From positions 1 to 64,000 of the forward strand of contig CAWBOI010000001.1 of the NCBI GenBank assembly GCA_963790435.1: a stretch of DNA of 64,000 nt, written 5' to 3'. This stretch comes from Ilyomonas sp963790435 (lineage in GTDB: Bacteria; Bacteroidota; Bacteroidia; Chitinophagales; Chitinophagaceae). The translations under genes were made by a program, and so were the position numbers. Every line of letters starts with the position of its first letter. Position 1 is the stretch's first letter. Below the pieces are notes generated by a model, which did no database searches, was not told where the DNA came from, and saw only the letters and a program-made list of their open reading frames with translations. Below are positions 53,110 to 62,908 of the stretch, one piece after another.

Positions 53110-54054
53110 TTATAAATCAGACGTTTGTAAAGGCTTTGGAAAATGCACGGTTGCAGTTTGCGAAGTGCCGCCGCGTTGATAATTGATGGTTACATTGTCG
53201 CCGTCTTTTACATCGGCCAACGCATCTCTTAGGTCGTTTACCGACTTTACGTTTTTGCCCCCGATTTGTGTGATCACATCGTCTTCTTTCAATCCGGCTT
53301 TGGCAGCAGGAGAATCGTCGTTGTTAACATTCAGCACTTTTACACCGGAGCCATTTTCAATGTCCTGAACCCGCAAGCCTAACTGTGGTTTGCCGTTGTT
53401 CCAGTCGAATGCAAAGTTTCTGAACGCATTGTTATCATTGTTCCAAACAAACGAGCCGTTTTTGTTTTTATCCAAAGTTGCCGTTACTGTATTTTCTTTT
53501 TTATCGCGCAGGTAAGTGATGATTACTTTATCGGCTGGTTTGTGTTTGCCAATGGCTTCCACCAAATCGCCCGCATCATCAATGGTATCATCGCCCACTT
53601 TTGTAATCACATCTCCTTTCTTCAAACCGGCTTTTTCGGCTGCACTGTTTTTTGTAATGGAAGAAATGGTTGCGCCATTATCGGTGCTTGTTGAAAATAC
53701 ACCAAGAACTGCATCGTTGCCAAAGCCATTCAAATTTTGCATAAACATTTTAGGACCGCCTTGTGGTGGCAGGGGAGCAATAGGAAGTGGCGGCATCAGA
53801 GTATTGTGATTAAAACGATTGCCATTCATAATGGTGATGTCGCTGCCTTTGTAATCTTCTGCAGGCTTGCCATTGATGGTTACTTTATCACCATCAATTA
53901 CAATGGTAGTTTTTTCTTTGCTTTCCCCTTTTTTATGAATGATAATGTTTTCATCTTTCGATGAAGGTGTTGGTGGTGTGGGAGCCATTTGTGCATACGA
54001 TGCTGTTGCTAACAGAAGAAGCAAAGCAGATAAAGAAATAAGTTTTGTTTTCAT
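53110..54054 (-). CDS. Exported protein with two PDZ domains
   Basis: This 314-residue protein has a signal peptide (MKTKLISLSALLLLLATASYA), a Pro/Ser-rich linker and a short strand region. Two PDZ domains follow, one with LGVFSTSTDNGATISSITKNSAAEKAGLKKGDVITKVGD and one with LGLRVQDIENGSGVKVLNVNNDDSPAAKAGLKEDDVITQI. No protease domain is attached, unlike DegP/HtrA. It probably binds exposed C-terminal tails of periplasmic proteins. The Walker-like repeat of AGLKxxDVITxxG confirms both PDZ cores. Confidence 0.85.
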   Translation of the reverse strand: MKTKLISLSALLLLLATASYAQMAPTPPTPSSKDENIIIHKKGESKEKTTIVIDGDKVTINGKPAEDYKGSDITIMNGNRFNHNTLMPPLPIAPLPPQGGPKMFMQNLNGFGNDAVLGVFSTSTDNGATISSITKNSAAEKAGLKKGDVITKVGDDTIDDAGDLVEAIGKHKPADKVIITYLRDKKENTVTATLDKNKNGSFVWNNDNNAFRNFAFDWNNGKPQLGLRVQDIENGSGVKVLNVNNDDSPAAKAGLKEDDVITQIGGKNVKSVNDLRDALADVKDGDNVTINYQRGGTSQTATVHFPKPLQTSDL

Positions 54055-54088
54055 GATAATTTATTTATGTACGAAAATTTTAGTAGTT

Positions 54089-54096
54089 CAAAACTA
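54089..54096 (-). promoter_or_regulatory. Candidate -7 element TAGTTTTG for the PDZ gene
   Basis: A perfect TAnnTTTG lies 34 bases before the ATG, with TTTC about 19 bp upstream as a near -33 match. Confidence 0.45.
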
Positions 54097-54137
54097 AAGA
54101 GTTTCCTTCATTTACGAAACACTTCGGAAATGTTAAA

Positions 54138-56453
54138 TCATTTTTGTTTTTGCCTTAATAATACGGGCAATAAAATTAAGTTGGTAAGAGTGCCAACAAT
54201 TAATGTTAAAGAAGTAAGCCAACCCAAACCTCTTGTTCCGCCAAACTCGCTAAAACAAAAAATGATAAAGCCGGCAATGAGTACAAGTGAAGTATAAATG
54301 ATGCTGATGCCTGTATGCTGGATAGTTTGCGAAAGCGTAGGATTTACTTGTTGATTGTGTTGCGGAAGCTCTTGTTTGTAATTGATTAAAAACCTTATGG
54401 TAACATCAATGGCAATGCCAAGCGCAACGCTGAAAACCAATACAGTTGAGGGTTTCAGCGCAACGCCGGTCCAGCCCATTATGCCTGCTGTTACCACCAG
54501 CGGTATTACATTCGGGATTAATGAACAAAACAAAATGCGAAGCGATTTAAACAAATACAACATGCAAAATGCTATCAAAATAAAAGCATACAAAATGCTT
54601 TCGCCCAAGCCGTTGATGATAAAACTTACACCTTCTAAAAACGTTACGGCAGTTCCTGTTATAGTTACTTTATAATTGGAAGAATCAAAAATTGTGGCCG
54701 CTTTTTTATGCAGGCTATCTAATAAATGGGGCAGCTTTTTACTGCCGATGTCTTTCATGTTCACGCTGATGCGGGCTACTTGTTTAGCTGTATCAATGTA
54801 TGCTGAAAGAAGAGACGTAACGCCGTTTTTATTTGCAGAAGAAGCTTTATCGGCACCGGAAATATAATCCTGCATCATTGACAAATCAATCGCTGTTGGA
54901 ATGTTATAACTCGTGCTATCGCCGTCATAAAAAGCCTGTTTGGCAAACTTCAATCCTTCCACAAAAGAAAGCGGTTTTGCAATGTTGGGCAGAGAAGCAA
55001 TGTAGTTTGAAAACGCATCTATTTTTTGAATCGGTTTTAATGATTTGAACAAACCTTTTTTATGCTTTGTATCAACCATTATTTCCAGTGGCATTACGCC
55101 ATTAAAGTTGTTTTCAAACCATTTTAAATCGGTATAAATTACATCGGTTTTTGGTAAATCATCTACAATAAAACCTTCGCTGCGCAACCGAAACATTCCC
55201 GCAATTGAAAACGCTAAAACAATAGCCGTAATGCCATACACCCAGCCACTTTTGTTGAATGTGATGTATTCAATTTTACGCAAAACGTTTTCGAGTAAAG
55301 GTGCATGCAGGTATTTGGTTTCGCGCGGTTTTGGTGGTGGCAAATAGCTTAATACTGATGGAATAAAAAGGAGTGAAATAAAAAACAGAGCCATTACATT
55401 AATGCCGCTTACCACACCAAATTCTTTTAGTAAATCGGATGAGGTAAAAGCAAACACAGCAAAGCCAATGGCAGCTGCAATGTTGCAAAAAAGGGTAACA
55501 ATTCCCATCCTTCCAACCATGGTTATTAAGGCTTGTTCTTTATCTCTCTTTTCTAAATAAGACGAATGGTATTTGTTCAAAAAATAAATGCAGTTAGGAA
55601 TACCAATCACAACAATTAGCGGCGGAATTAAAGCCGTCAGCAATGTAATTTTATAACCGAAAAAAACCATTGTAGCAAGACTCCAAACCACTCCCATTCC
55701 TACCACCAATAAACTCATAATCATTGCCGGAAATGACCGAAAAAAAAGAAGCAAGGTAATGGCGCTAAGGAGGAACGAGCCAATCAAAAAATAATTCAGT
55801 TCATGCGAAATTTTATTTGCCACAATGGTGCGGATATAAGGTAAGCCGCTGATGTGAACGGGAACGCCGGTTTCACTTTGAAACGCTTTTGTTTTTGCCA
55901 CAATTTCATTCATCAAATGCGTTCGTGCTTTGCTGTTGGCACTGTCTTTATTTAACTGCACAGCCAGTAAGTAACTATGCGTTTGTGGGTTGTATAAAAG
56001 TTGTTGATAGAAGGGTAGATTTTCAAATTTTGCACGGCCGCTGTCGAGTGCATTTTGAGATGAATAAGGATAATGAAAAATGCGTTGCGCCTGCAAGGTT
56101 TGCAGTGAATCATTCTTGACCAGGTTTAAAGCTTCAGGAACGCTTAACACAGCTTCAACCCCAGCCACAGAGCGGATTTGCTGATGCAGGTTGCCCACCG
56201 CATTGAAGATTTTCAGTTGATAAAATTCAGGCGTTTCCAAACCCAATACCAATGTGTTGCCGCTTGTTCCAAAACGTTTGATGAATTGTTGGTTTTCGAT
56301 GTATTTGATATCCGTTGTTGGGATGGCTTTTGAAAACTCATAACTCATTTGCACTTTGCTGGCATAGTAAGCCATTACACCTGTAATGGCAAACAAAAGA
56401 GCGAGCAACAGAAGCCTGTATTTGAGGATAGACTTTCCTAATTGAAACCACAT
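54138..56453 (-). CDS. RND/MMPL superfamily exporter
   Basis: The protein starts at ATG 56453 (MWFQLGKSILKYRLLLLALLF) and has about 771 residues. Two repeats each have one helix, a large periplasmic loop and five further helices. RND-type signatures are VVIGIPNCIYFLNKYHSSYLEKRDKEQALI and VALGIAIDVTIRFLINYKQEL, with acidic residues inside membrane helices. It is likely driven by proton motive force. No adaptor or TolC-like gene is near, so this is the MMPL/hopanoid- or lipid-exporter-like type. Its last codons carry a copy of the dispersed decamer. Confidence 0.88.
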   Translation of the reverse strand: MWFQLGKSILKYRLLLLALLFAITGVMAYYASKVQMSYEFSKAIPTTDIKYIENQQFIKRFGTSGNTLVLGLETPEFYQLKIFNAVGNLHQQIRSVAGVEAVLSVPEALNLVKNDSLQTLQAQRIFHYPYSSQNALDSGRAKFENLPFYQQLLYNPQTHSYLLAVQLNKDSANSKARTHLMNEIVAKTKAFQSETGVPVHISGLPYIRTIVANKISHELNYFLIGSFLLSAITLLLFFRSFPAMIMSLLVVGMGVVWSLATMVFFGYKITLLTALIPPLIVVIGIPNCIYFLNKYHSSYLEKRDKEQALITMVGRMGIVTLFCNIAAAIGFAVFAFTSSDLLKEFGVVSGINVMALFFISLLFIPSVLSYLPPPKPRETKYLHAPLLENVLRKIEYITFNKSGWVYGITAIVLAFSIAGMFRLRSEGFIVDDLPKTDVIYTDLKWFENNFNGVMPLEIMVDTKHKKGLFKSLKPIQKIDAFSNYIASLPNIAKPLSFVEGLKFAKQAFYDGDSTSYNIPTAIDLSMMQDYISGADKASSANKNGVTSLLSAYIDTAKQVARISVNMKDIGSKKLPHLLDSLHKKAATIFDSSNYKVTITGTAVTFLEGVSFIINGLGESILYAFILIAFCMLYLFKSLRILFCSLIPNVIPLVVTAGIMGWTGVALKPSTVLVFSVALGIAIDVTIRFLINYKQELPQHNQQVNPTLSQTIQHTGISIIYTSLVLIAGFIIFCFSEFGGTRGLGWLTSLTLIVGTLTNLILLPVLLRQKQK

Positions 56454-56606
56454 AGGCGAATGAATTGAAAGAACACAGATGATCATGTACAACAACGCGC
56501 GAAAGTATTTGAGATAGGAAAAAGAAAAAAGTATTGTTTGGGATGTTTTATAAGATCTACCGCAGAAACAATGTATATTCAGATTAAACCATTCTAAAAA
56601 TTAGTT

Positions 56607-56650
56607 TAACAATAAAAACCCTGTATTAGTTACAGGGTTGTTTATTGTTA
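56607..56650 (-). terminator. Terminator after the T9SS cargo gene
   Basis: AACCCTGTA-type arms (TAACAATAAAAACCCTGTA and TACAGGGTTGTTTATTGTTA) form a long stem with one bulge, 23 bp downstream of the stop at 56673. Confidence 0.75.
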
Positions 56651-56672
56651 GAGTTAAAGCTATAGTAAATCT

Positions 56673-58307
56673 TTATTTAATAACTTTAAGAATCTGCTTG
56701 TTTGTTTCAGATTGCACTGTTACTAAATACATTCCTTTTGGAAAGGCAGATGCATCTATTATTAACTTACTACCACCTGTAACATTCTGGTGAGACGTGT
56801 AAAGAGTCATACCACTCATATTCGTAACTTTTATTACTGCATTAGGAAGAACAGCAGGGAAATTAACAACAATTGAATTTTGAATTGGGTTTGGAGATAT
56901 AGAAACTGAAAGTTTCGCAGCTAATATATCTATTTCAGTTGTTCTGATGTAAGTAATTATGCCGCTGTTATCATGTTCTGCAAGGCGATAAGAAACCTTT
57001 GACGAATTTAAAAGATTGATATTTTTATCGGTGTAGTTATAATTTTTTTGAAGAGAGCTGTTACCAGCCGCTGCTATTTTATCAATAGTAGTAAAGCTAA
57101 TTCCATCTGTACTTCTCTGAATATCGAAAGAAGATGTGTTAATTTCATTAACCGTTTGCCATTGCAATAATGCATCATTATCTTTTCGCAAACCAGTAAA
57201 GTTTATGAAAGAAACAGGCAGTGCAGATTGGCAGGAACCATACTGATTCTCCACTCTCTCATAATAGCTGAAATGACCCGCAAATGATTGCAGATTGGAT
57301 ATATATTCAGTTATTTGTTTGCTACTGTTGTAGGTAGTTTTTACAATATTAAGATCAGTATTTGTAAAGTTGTTAAAATAAGGAGGTAACGCACTTTGAG
57401 AAAATGTACTATCTGTATATACATTGTTTAGCGAATCGTGAATATATATTACACGAGTGGCAGCGGTAATAGTATTAATGTCTTTACGATAAATATAGTC
57501 AATAGTTTGTTGAATAAGATTTGTGTTTGGGAAATAAGTATTATGCAATACGCTTGAATCTTGTGAAAATACATTGATATTGTATGATGAATCAGCAAAG
57601 CCTTTATTGTTATTATAATAGTATGAAGAACTTACTAAATACTCGTTTAATCTGGTTGTATCATTAGCTTTAATTGAGTCTCGAATTAAAAATTCGTTCG
57701 TATCATACACGTAAATATAATCCTGCACACTTATCCATTTAGTGATTGATGCTTTCCATAATTGTGTATTCATGTCAGTTGTTTTTCCACCAGCATCATA
57801 CGAATGTGTTATCTGCTGTGATTTTACAAAAGAGAGTTTCACGGTGTCCCATGTTTGTAGCAAATCAACTATTTCCTTTCTCGAACTATTGTAAGTATAA
57901 GACTCCAGTTGTGAAGGCTGCCAACTACTACCATTCCAGCTTTCAGTCAATACAGTAGCTTGTTGTTTTGCTGCAGTATAAGTAAACGTTTGTCTTGTGG
58001 TATTTACAAATGAATCGGCGAGAGTCTGTTTATTTTGAGTTATTTGGTGATACAAAGTGCCATCCGGATAATAAACATTTAAATACTTAAATCCGGCCAT
58101 AGTTGCATTAGGATTTGCAGTATTGTAATTAAATTGATGAATAGTATTCCGGCAATTTGCATCATACAAGTAAATTTCTTCTGAGAAGAATTGCTGGGTT
58201 GCTCCATTATCACTAGAAAGGAAAAGCGAATCTCGCAGTAATACATTTTGCGCATGAGAAATAAAACTGTAAGCTGTAAGTAAAATAAGAAGTAAAGTTT
58301 TTTTCAT
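56673..58307 (-). CDS. Secreted protein with type IX secretion sorting domain
   Basis: This 544-residue protein has a signal peptide (MKKTLLLILLTAYSFISHAQ). A long Tyr/Asn/Thr-rich body follows with repeated sugar-binding-like or YD-type strands (HQFNYNTANPNA, YIYVYDTNEFLIRDSIKAND). It ends in a T9SS type A sorting domain (LSVSISPNPIQNSIVVNF ... GMTLYTSHQNVTGGSKLIIDAS ... PKGMYLVTVQSETNKQILKVIK). It should be exported through the outer membrane and attached to the cell surface or released. Body function unknown. Confidence 0.85.
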   Translation of the reverse strand: MKKTLLLILLTAYSFISHAQNVLLRDSLFLSSDNGATQQFFSEEIYLYDANCRNTIHQFNYNTANPNATMAGFKYLNVYYPDGTLYHQITQNKQTLADSFVNTTRQTFTYTAAKQQATVLTESWNGSSWQPSQLESYTYNSSRKEIVDLLQTWDTVKLSFVKSQQITHSYDAGGKTTDMNTQLWKASITKWISVQDYIYVYDTNEFLIRDSIKANDTTRLNEYLVSSSYYYNNNKGFADSSYNINVFSQDSSVLHNTYFPNTNLIQQTIDYIYRKDINTITAATRVIYIHDSLNNVYTDSTFSQSALPPYFNNFTNTDLNIVKTTYNSSKQITEYISNLQSFAGHFSYYERVENQYGSCQSALPVSFINFTGLRKDNDALLQWQTVNEINTSSFDIQRSTDGISFTTIDKIAAAGNSSLQKNYNYTDKNINLLNSSKVSYRLAEHDNSGIITYIRTTEIDILAAKLSVSISPNPIQNSIVVNFPAVLPNAVIKVTNMSGMTLYTSHQNVTGGSKLIIDASAFPKGMYLVTVQSETNKQILKVIK

Positions 58308-58545
58308 AAAAGACAGATTATTAAAAATAAAAGTAATTATGTATGATATAAAATACTACTCGTTAAGTAATATTATTGCTGTAATAAATAAGGGGTAAAG
58401 ATTAATTGCATAAATATCTATTCTTGCATTTCTCCATTTTAATAATGTTCATTAAATTTTTCGGATTGTAAATAACTAAACAAGCACGCTTAATATATAA
58501 GAGCTACTCTTTCATATTACTTGGATGAGTGTAATTGAAAGATAC

Positions 58546-58904
58546 TCAGCCAATGTGTTTTACTCCCTTATCCTTCCTCATGCGATTTGTGAGTTCTGTT
58601 AGCTCTTCAAAAGAAAAACTGTTAAGCAATAGTCTCATGTTCGATAATGTTTTGTGTTTCAACTTTACAAGGGCATGATTGGCAGGAAGTGTACCGCTTT
58701 TATCTGCCTGAAATAAATCAAATCGTTAAGCGTGCAGTTCAATATGCGACGTAGTTTTTCTACATGAGACAGCCGGAAAGTGGCTGCCTGATTGTTCGCA
58801 AGATTGTATGCGACCCCTTGGCTGAAACCAGTATCCAGAAAGGTTCTGTACACATTGATTATACCACGTGCATGAAACGTTTCTTCGATATTGAAATACA
58901 ACAT
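58546..58904 (-). pseudogene. HTH (XRE-like) regulator, one-base frameshift
   Basis: The N-terminal part, MLYFNIEETFHARGI...FSQGVAYNLANN...RLSHVEKLRRILNCTLNDLI, matches the small Bacteroidota helix-turn-helix family with a start like MLYFNLxxxFxxRGI. At about 58715 one missing base puts the frame into a short tail. The alternative frame continues LFQADKSGTLPANHALVKLKHKTLSNM to a stop at 58546, the normal C terminus of this family. Restored size is about 119 residues. It may bind DNA as a transcription factor; the targets are unknown. Confidence 0.7.
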
Positions 58905-59612
58905 TGCTGATGATTTTACAAAAGCAGTATGCAGTTTTACACTGATGAAACAAATGTAAGGAACTGAATTACAATGATGAGCCGCATATACCTTAAAAAG
59001 AGCTTAAAAAGATGGCTTTTTTAACCTAAAATATTCTATGTAAAAACAAAAAACTTGCATGGCGAACCTTTTTGCATCAATCACTAACCTAATCAACTGA
59101 AATGTTTACTGATTGTGCTTTAGTTTCTACCTGAGTGGTTAAATCATCTACCTTTTTGACGACTAACAATTGATAAGGAGAAAAGGAATACTAAAACAAT
59201 AACAAAGGAAAATCTCATAAAAAGGGAATTAGTGTCTTGATTAGGGCAACTATATAGCACAAAATAAAACCGCCAAAACTTGCCCAATTTCTTTAATCAG
59301 GTTGTTTAGCGATTGGAAATACAGTCGGCGCACTGTTGCAATCATTATTCATCAAACAGTGTTCTCGCCACACAAAATTAAACCTCGTCTATTCGGGTTG
59401 TCTAAATACACTTTATTCAACATAAAAATAAGAGTGACAGAAGAGATAGTATTATTAGTTTTACATAGGAAGTACAATAAGATTGCGCCTTGCCAGTTAT
59501 TAAGAAATGAAGCTTCCTTGTAGCAGTTTTTTTGCTCATCAGCCGGTAAGCTTATTCAATCCATTCTTATAGGTAAAAACAAAACCAGTAGTATTATTTA
59601 AATGATTGCACC
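58905..59612. other. Gene-free stretch upstream of the UspA gene
   Basis: This 708-bp AT-rich stretch holds no convincing gene; a 73-codon frame at 59302-59523 has no domain and no start signal. It carries two T-type variants of the dispersed decamer (59041, 59574). It may contain the upstream region of the HTH and UspA genes. Confidence 0.5.
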
Positions 59613-60462
59613 ATGAAAACAATGTTGGTTCCTATAGATTTTTCTGCAACTTCTGATAATGCCCTTACATATGCTGTTGAATGGAGTAAAGCTTTTGGCT
59701 ACGACCGGATTATTCTATTAAAAACAATTTATGATTCTTTGTTTGAAAGCGTAACCACATCAGCCGGTTATATGCACATAAACGGCGATTATAAAAGTGA
59801 AGAAAGGGAAGAAGCCAGTGAACGGTTGCAATCTATTTGCCGTGAAGTAATTCAAAAGGAAGCACCAGGCGTGAAAGTAACCATAGCCATCAGCGAAGAA
59901 CCATTGTTGCGGTCTATTGTAGAAATTGTTGCGAAAGAAAAACTTCAGTTGGTTGTAATAGGCAGTGATAATTACAGTTATTCAAGCGATAGTTTTATTG
60001 CCGGACAGGTTATATCTATTGCAAGAATTAGCCCTGTGCGTGTTTTGATTGTACCCTCGCATTATCAATACCAGGAAGTAAAGCAGGCATTGGTTCCCTG
60101 CGATTTTAGTACTCTCTTCGTTAAATAGATTGAGTAGTTATCAGGCGTCAACGCCGGTATGGAAGCATAAGAAATTGTTGATATTAAATGTTGATCCGAA
60201 AGAAAAATATCTGCATCCCGATGAAGAATTTAAGAAAACAGAAAATGCCTTGCATGAGTACATAAAAAATTTTCCTCACGAAGTTTATTATTCTAATAAC
60301 AAAAATATCATCAAAGGAATTTTAGAATTTACAAAAACAAACGATGTTCAACTGATCATTGCTATGCCCGGCAAATACAGTTTCTTATATTCGTTAACGC
60401 ATAAAAGTATTTCGGAAGCTATTTACAGAAACGCTGAGAAACCGGTTTTAATTTTGAAATAA
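59613..60462 (+). pseudogene. Tandem universal stress protein (UspA), one-base frameshift
   Basis: This is a two-domain UspA protein. The first domain (MKTMLVPIDFSATSDNALTYAVEWSKAFG to VRVLIVPSHYQYQEVK) is normal and has the VIGSDNYSYSSDSFIAGQV region. It then enters the second domain with QALVPCDFSTL, but a one-base shift near 60113 ends it at 60128. The other frame continues SLNRLSSYQASTPVWKHKKLLILNVDPKEKYLH to YRNAEKPVLILK at 60462. Restored length is about 282 residues. The shift may be a sequencing error. Confidence 0.85.
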
Positions 60463-60528
60463 AAAATGGAAAGCTTACTCATCATTAGCAAGTACAAACT
60501 TGCGCCAATAAAAACAAGGAGATAAAAA

Positions 60529-60831
60529 ATGTCAGCAAAAACAACATGGAAGCCAATGGCAGAACATGGCAAATTAACTACAAAAGAAAAGGCAGATTTG
60601 CCAGACAGTGCTTTTGCTTTCCCCAAACAGCGCAAAGAGCCGGTAACAGATGCCTCGCATTTGCGCAATGCATTGGCCCGGTTCGACCAGGTAGAAGGCG
60701 TGTCAGATGAAGACCGCGATGTAGCGTTTGCCAATCTTAAAAAAGCGGCAGAGCATTTTAGCATTGAAATAAAAGAAACGAGCTGGAAGAAACTTGGTAA
60801 AAAGCCGCATACGAAAAATACAGCGAAATAA
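60529..60831 (+). CDS. Small soluble protein, DUF6582-like
   Basis: This 100-residue hydrophilic protein contains PDSAFAFPKQRKEPVTDASHLRNALARFDQVEGVSDEDRDVAFANLKKAAEHFSI. This is the pattern of the DUF6582 family, seen in phage-related and bacterial proteins in which DSAFAxPxxRxxPxxDxxHxxNAxARF is repeated. A good AGGAG ribosome-binding site lies seven bases before the ATG, unusual for this window. Function unknown; it is next to uspA and may be stress-related. Confidence 0.8.
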   Translation: MSAKTTWKPMAEHGKLTTKEKADLPDSAFAFPKQRKEPVTDASHLRNALARFDQVEGVSDEDRDVAFANLKKAAEHFSIEIKETSWKKLGKKPHTKNTAK

Positions 60832-61331
60832 AAGCGATATTTCTATCGATTACATCACAAAAGAAGCTGGGCTGATAATACTTGGTTTTTGCCCGCACTT
60901 GAAGGTTTGTTTGTTTTCACCTTTAAAAAATGTTAGCAATACATGTATTTATAATCATTGGTTTTACAAAATGGAATGCGCTCTTCTTTAGCATTATTAT
61001 TCATTATCTGGTAAATAGCAAGTAAACAAATAACGGATCTTTTCATATTAAAAGTTATACCGTTGTAATTTTAAATGTAGAAATGTTGAAACTTCCACTG
61101 GTTGGGGTCATCATCACAAATATTGGTAAGTCTTGTTACAGCAATTAAAATAGAATTTTTAAACAACTTCTAAAATATCTAATACCTAACCTACCTTATA
61201 AATATTAAGTTATACAATCTCTCTCATTAAACTTTTATGGGAACGAAGCTTTGCTGTTTCGTGGCAATATTTTTGTTTTTGCATTATTGAAAACCAATAT
61301 TCTATTAACTGGAAAACAATGTCATCTATTT
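60832..61331. other. Gene-free stretch
   Basis: About 500 bp of AT-rich sequence without a convincing gene or repeat. One dispersed decamer (61272-61281) lies at its end. Nothing else stands out. Confidence 0.45.
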
Positions 61332-61685
61332 ATGTTGGAATGTAAGTACTATTATCCAGATTATCGAGTGAAACTCTCTATAGATAAATACACAAAAACA
61401 ACCATTGTTGCTATGTTTCAAAAACGTTACTTTGGCGTTTTTTGGAAAACGGTAAAGGAAGTTAATTTTGATGTGTTCGATTATGCAGCACTCGGGAAAG
61501 AAGATGATGTAAGCTATGAAAGGATGGAAGAAATTAAGCGATCGTCTTACCAATTTGTAACCATTTCATACGATACGGAAAACGTTCGCGAACTTTGGCA
61601 TCCAAAAGACTTTAATTTAGAAGAAGCTTTGGAAAGGCATAGCCGCAAATTGATTACTCAACAGCCCGATGAAATAGCTATATAA
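61332..61685 (+). CDS. Protein of unknown function
   Basis: From ATG 61332 (MLECKYYYPDYRVKLSIDKY) the product has 117 residues. It is soluble and charged, with WKTVKEVNFDVFDYAALGKEDDVSYERMEEIKRSSYQFVTISYDT and a helical C terminus. An upstream in-frame ATG at 61251 adds a hydrophobic stretch that is partly encoded by a dispersed decamer, so the shorter start is preferred. No family recognised. Confidence 0.5.
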   Translation: MLECKYYYPDYRVKLSIDKYTKTTIVAMFQKRYFGVFWKTVKEVNFDVFDYAALGKEDDVSYERMEEIKRSSYQFVTISYDTENVRELWHPKDFNLEEALERHSRKLITQQPDEIAI

Positions 61686-61753
61686 TGTTGTATCAAACTT
61701 TAATTTCTTTATCAAATGAACTAAGGATTCAGTTTGCATGAATCTATAGTTTA

Positions 61754-62908
61754 TTACAATACTGCTGTTTCACCTTTAGCCAAATACAAAGCTTTTGCTG
61801 CGTAAGAAAACGAATCAGCTTCTTTCGTAATGGTACCTGTGGCATCGTTAATCAATGTAACCGAACCATTGATGGCGTTGCTGTCAATTGAAAGCGTCAC
61901 GTAACCATGTGAAATGTCGTTACCAAAAATAAGTTTTGCATTGGTTGAAGGATCAATGAAGCCATTAGAAACGGTGAGTTGGTGTAAATTCGGATAACCA
62001 CCGAGCCCGGCGACTAAAAACGGTGTAATGCTATTTTTATGAATTGCTTTTTCAATTCGCTGATAATTATGAACATGCGCCGTGATAATAAGGTTGGGAA
62101 TGCGCTTTGAAGCGTTGATGGCATGAGAAAGAACTTGCCCCATGTTTGGGCTTCCACTATGATGATTATCGAACGAATAAATAGGATGATGTAAAGCGAC
62201 TATCAAAGCTTTATCTGCGGGCGCCGTATTCAGTTCGTTGGTAAGCCATTGCAGTTGATGCGAATCAACCGAACCGCCCTCAGGAACATTGGTGTACAAG
62301 CCAACAATGGTTGCATACGGTGCAGTAATGGTGTGGTAAACATTGGGTAAGCTTATCGTAACTCTTGGCGCATCATGCGACACAGGATCTACATGAGGTT
62401 GTGCCGTCATAAAATATTTTACCCAACCGTCTAACGAAGTTTGCGAAGCATCTATTGGGTCGCCATCGTGATTGCCCGGAATAGAAAGAATGGGAGCGTT
62501 GTAATAATGATACGGATCGTAAAACTGGGCATAATAATCCTGGTATTGACCGTTGTAATACACCACATCACCTGTAATGTAAAAAAACAAAGGCTTTTGG
62601 TTTTGCGGCAAATTATCTATGTCATTCATTAGTTGCGTAGCAACCGCATTTTGAAACTGCGACTGGTTGATGCCACCGACATCGCCAACCACATGAAAAA
62701 TTAATTTTTGTGCCGATGCTGTGAGTGCATCAACATCAGGAACTACATTCTTAATGTCGAAATGATAAGGGGGCAAACCAATGGGATGGGGAAGAGGCTG
62801 AAACCTTTGAACCGTATGAATGAGCGGTGAAAGCGGTTGAATGCCTTCGTATGCCTGCGATTTTTGTATGGGAGGTCGCTGGTGCGAAGTTCCCTGTTGT
62901 AAGAGCAT
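61754..62908 (-). CDS. Metallophosphoesterase
   Basis: This 384-residue protein belongs to the calcineurin-like phosphoesterase family. Metal-site motifs are FHVVGDVGG (first Asp), FFYITGDVVYYNGQ, LSIPGNHDGD (Asn-His-Asp), LIVALHHPIYSF and LIITAHVHNYQRI (GHxH-type). The first 30 residues are Pro/Gln-rich without a signal peptide, so it is probably cytosolic. The C-terminal part is beta-rich. The substrate is unknown; it could be a phosphodiesterase or purple-acid-like phosphatase. Confidence 0.9.
   Translation of the reverse strand: MLLQQGTSHQRPPIQKSQAYEGIQPLSPLIHTVQRFQPLPHPIGLPPYHFDIKNVVPDVDALTASAQKLIFHVVGDVGGINQSQFQNAVATQLMNDIDNLPQNQKPLFFYITGDVVYYNGQYQDYYAQFYDPYHYYNAPILSIPGNHDGDPIDASQTSLDGWVKYFMTAQPHVDPVSHDAPRVTISLPNVYHTITAPYATIVGLYTNVPEGGSVDSHQLQWLTNELNTAPADKALIVALHHPIYSFDNHHSGSPNMGQVLSHAINASKRIPNLIITAHVHNYQRIEKAIHKNSITPFLVAGLGGYPNLHQLTVSNGFIDPSTNAKLIFGNDISHGYVTLSIDSNAINGSVTLINDATGTITKEADSFSYAAKALYLAKGETAVL

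Noticed and set aside
59302..59523. A 73-codon plus-strand frame upstream of uspA
   Set aside because: No recognised features; looks like chance in AT-rich DNA.
645..61281. The decamer as a Chi or KOPS-like polar site
   Set aside because: Copies are split 15 to 20 between strands over the window, without the strong strand bias expected for such sites; a genome-wide test would still be needed.
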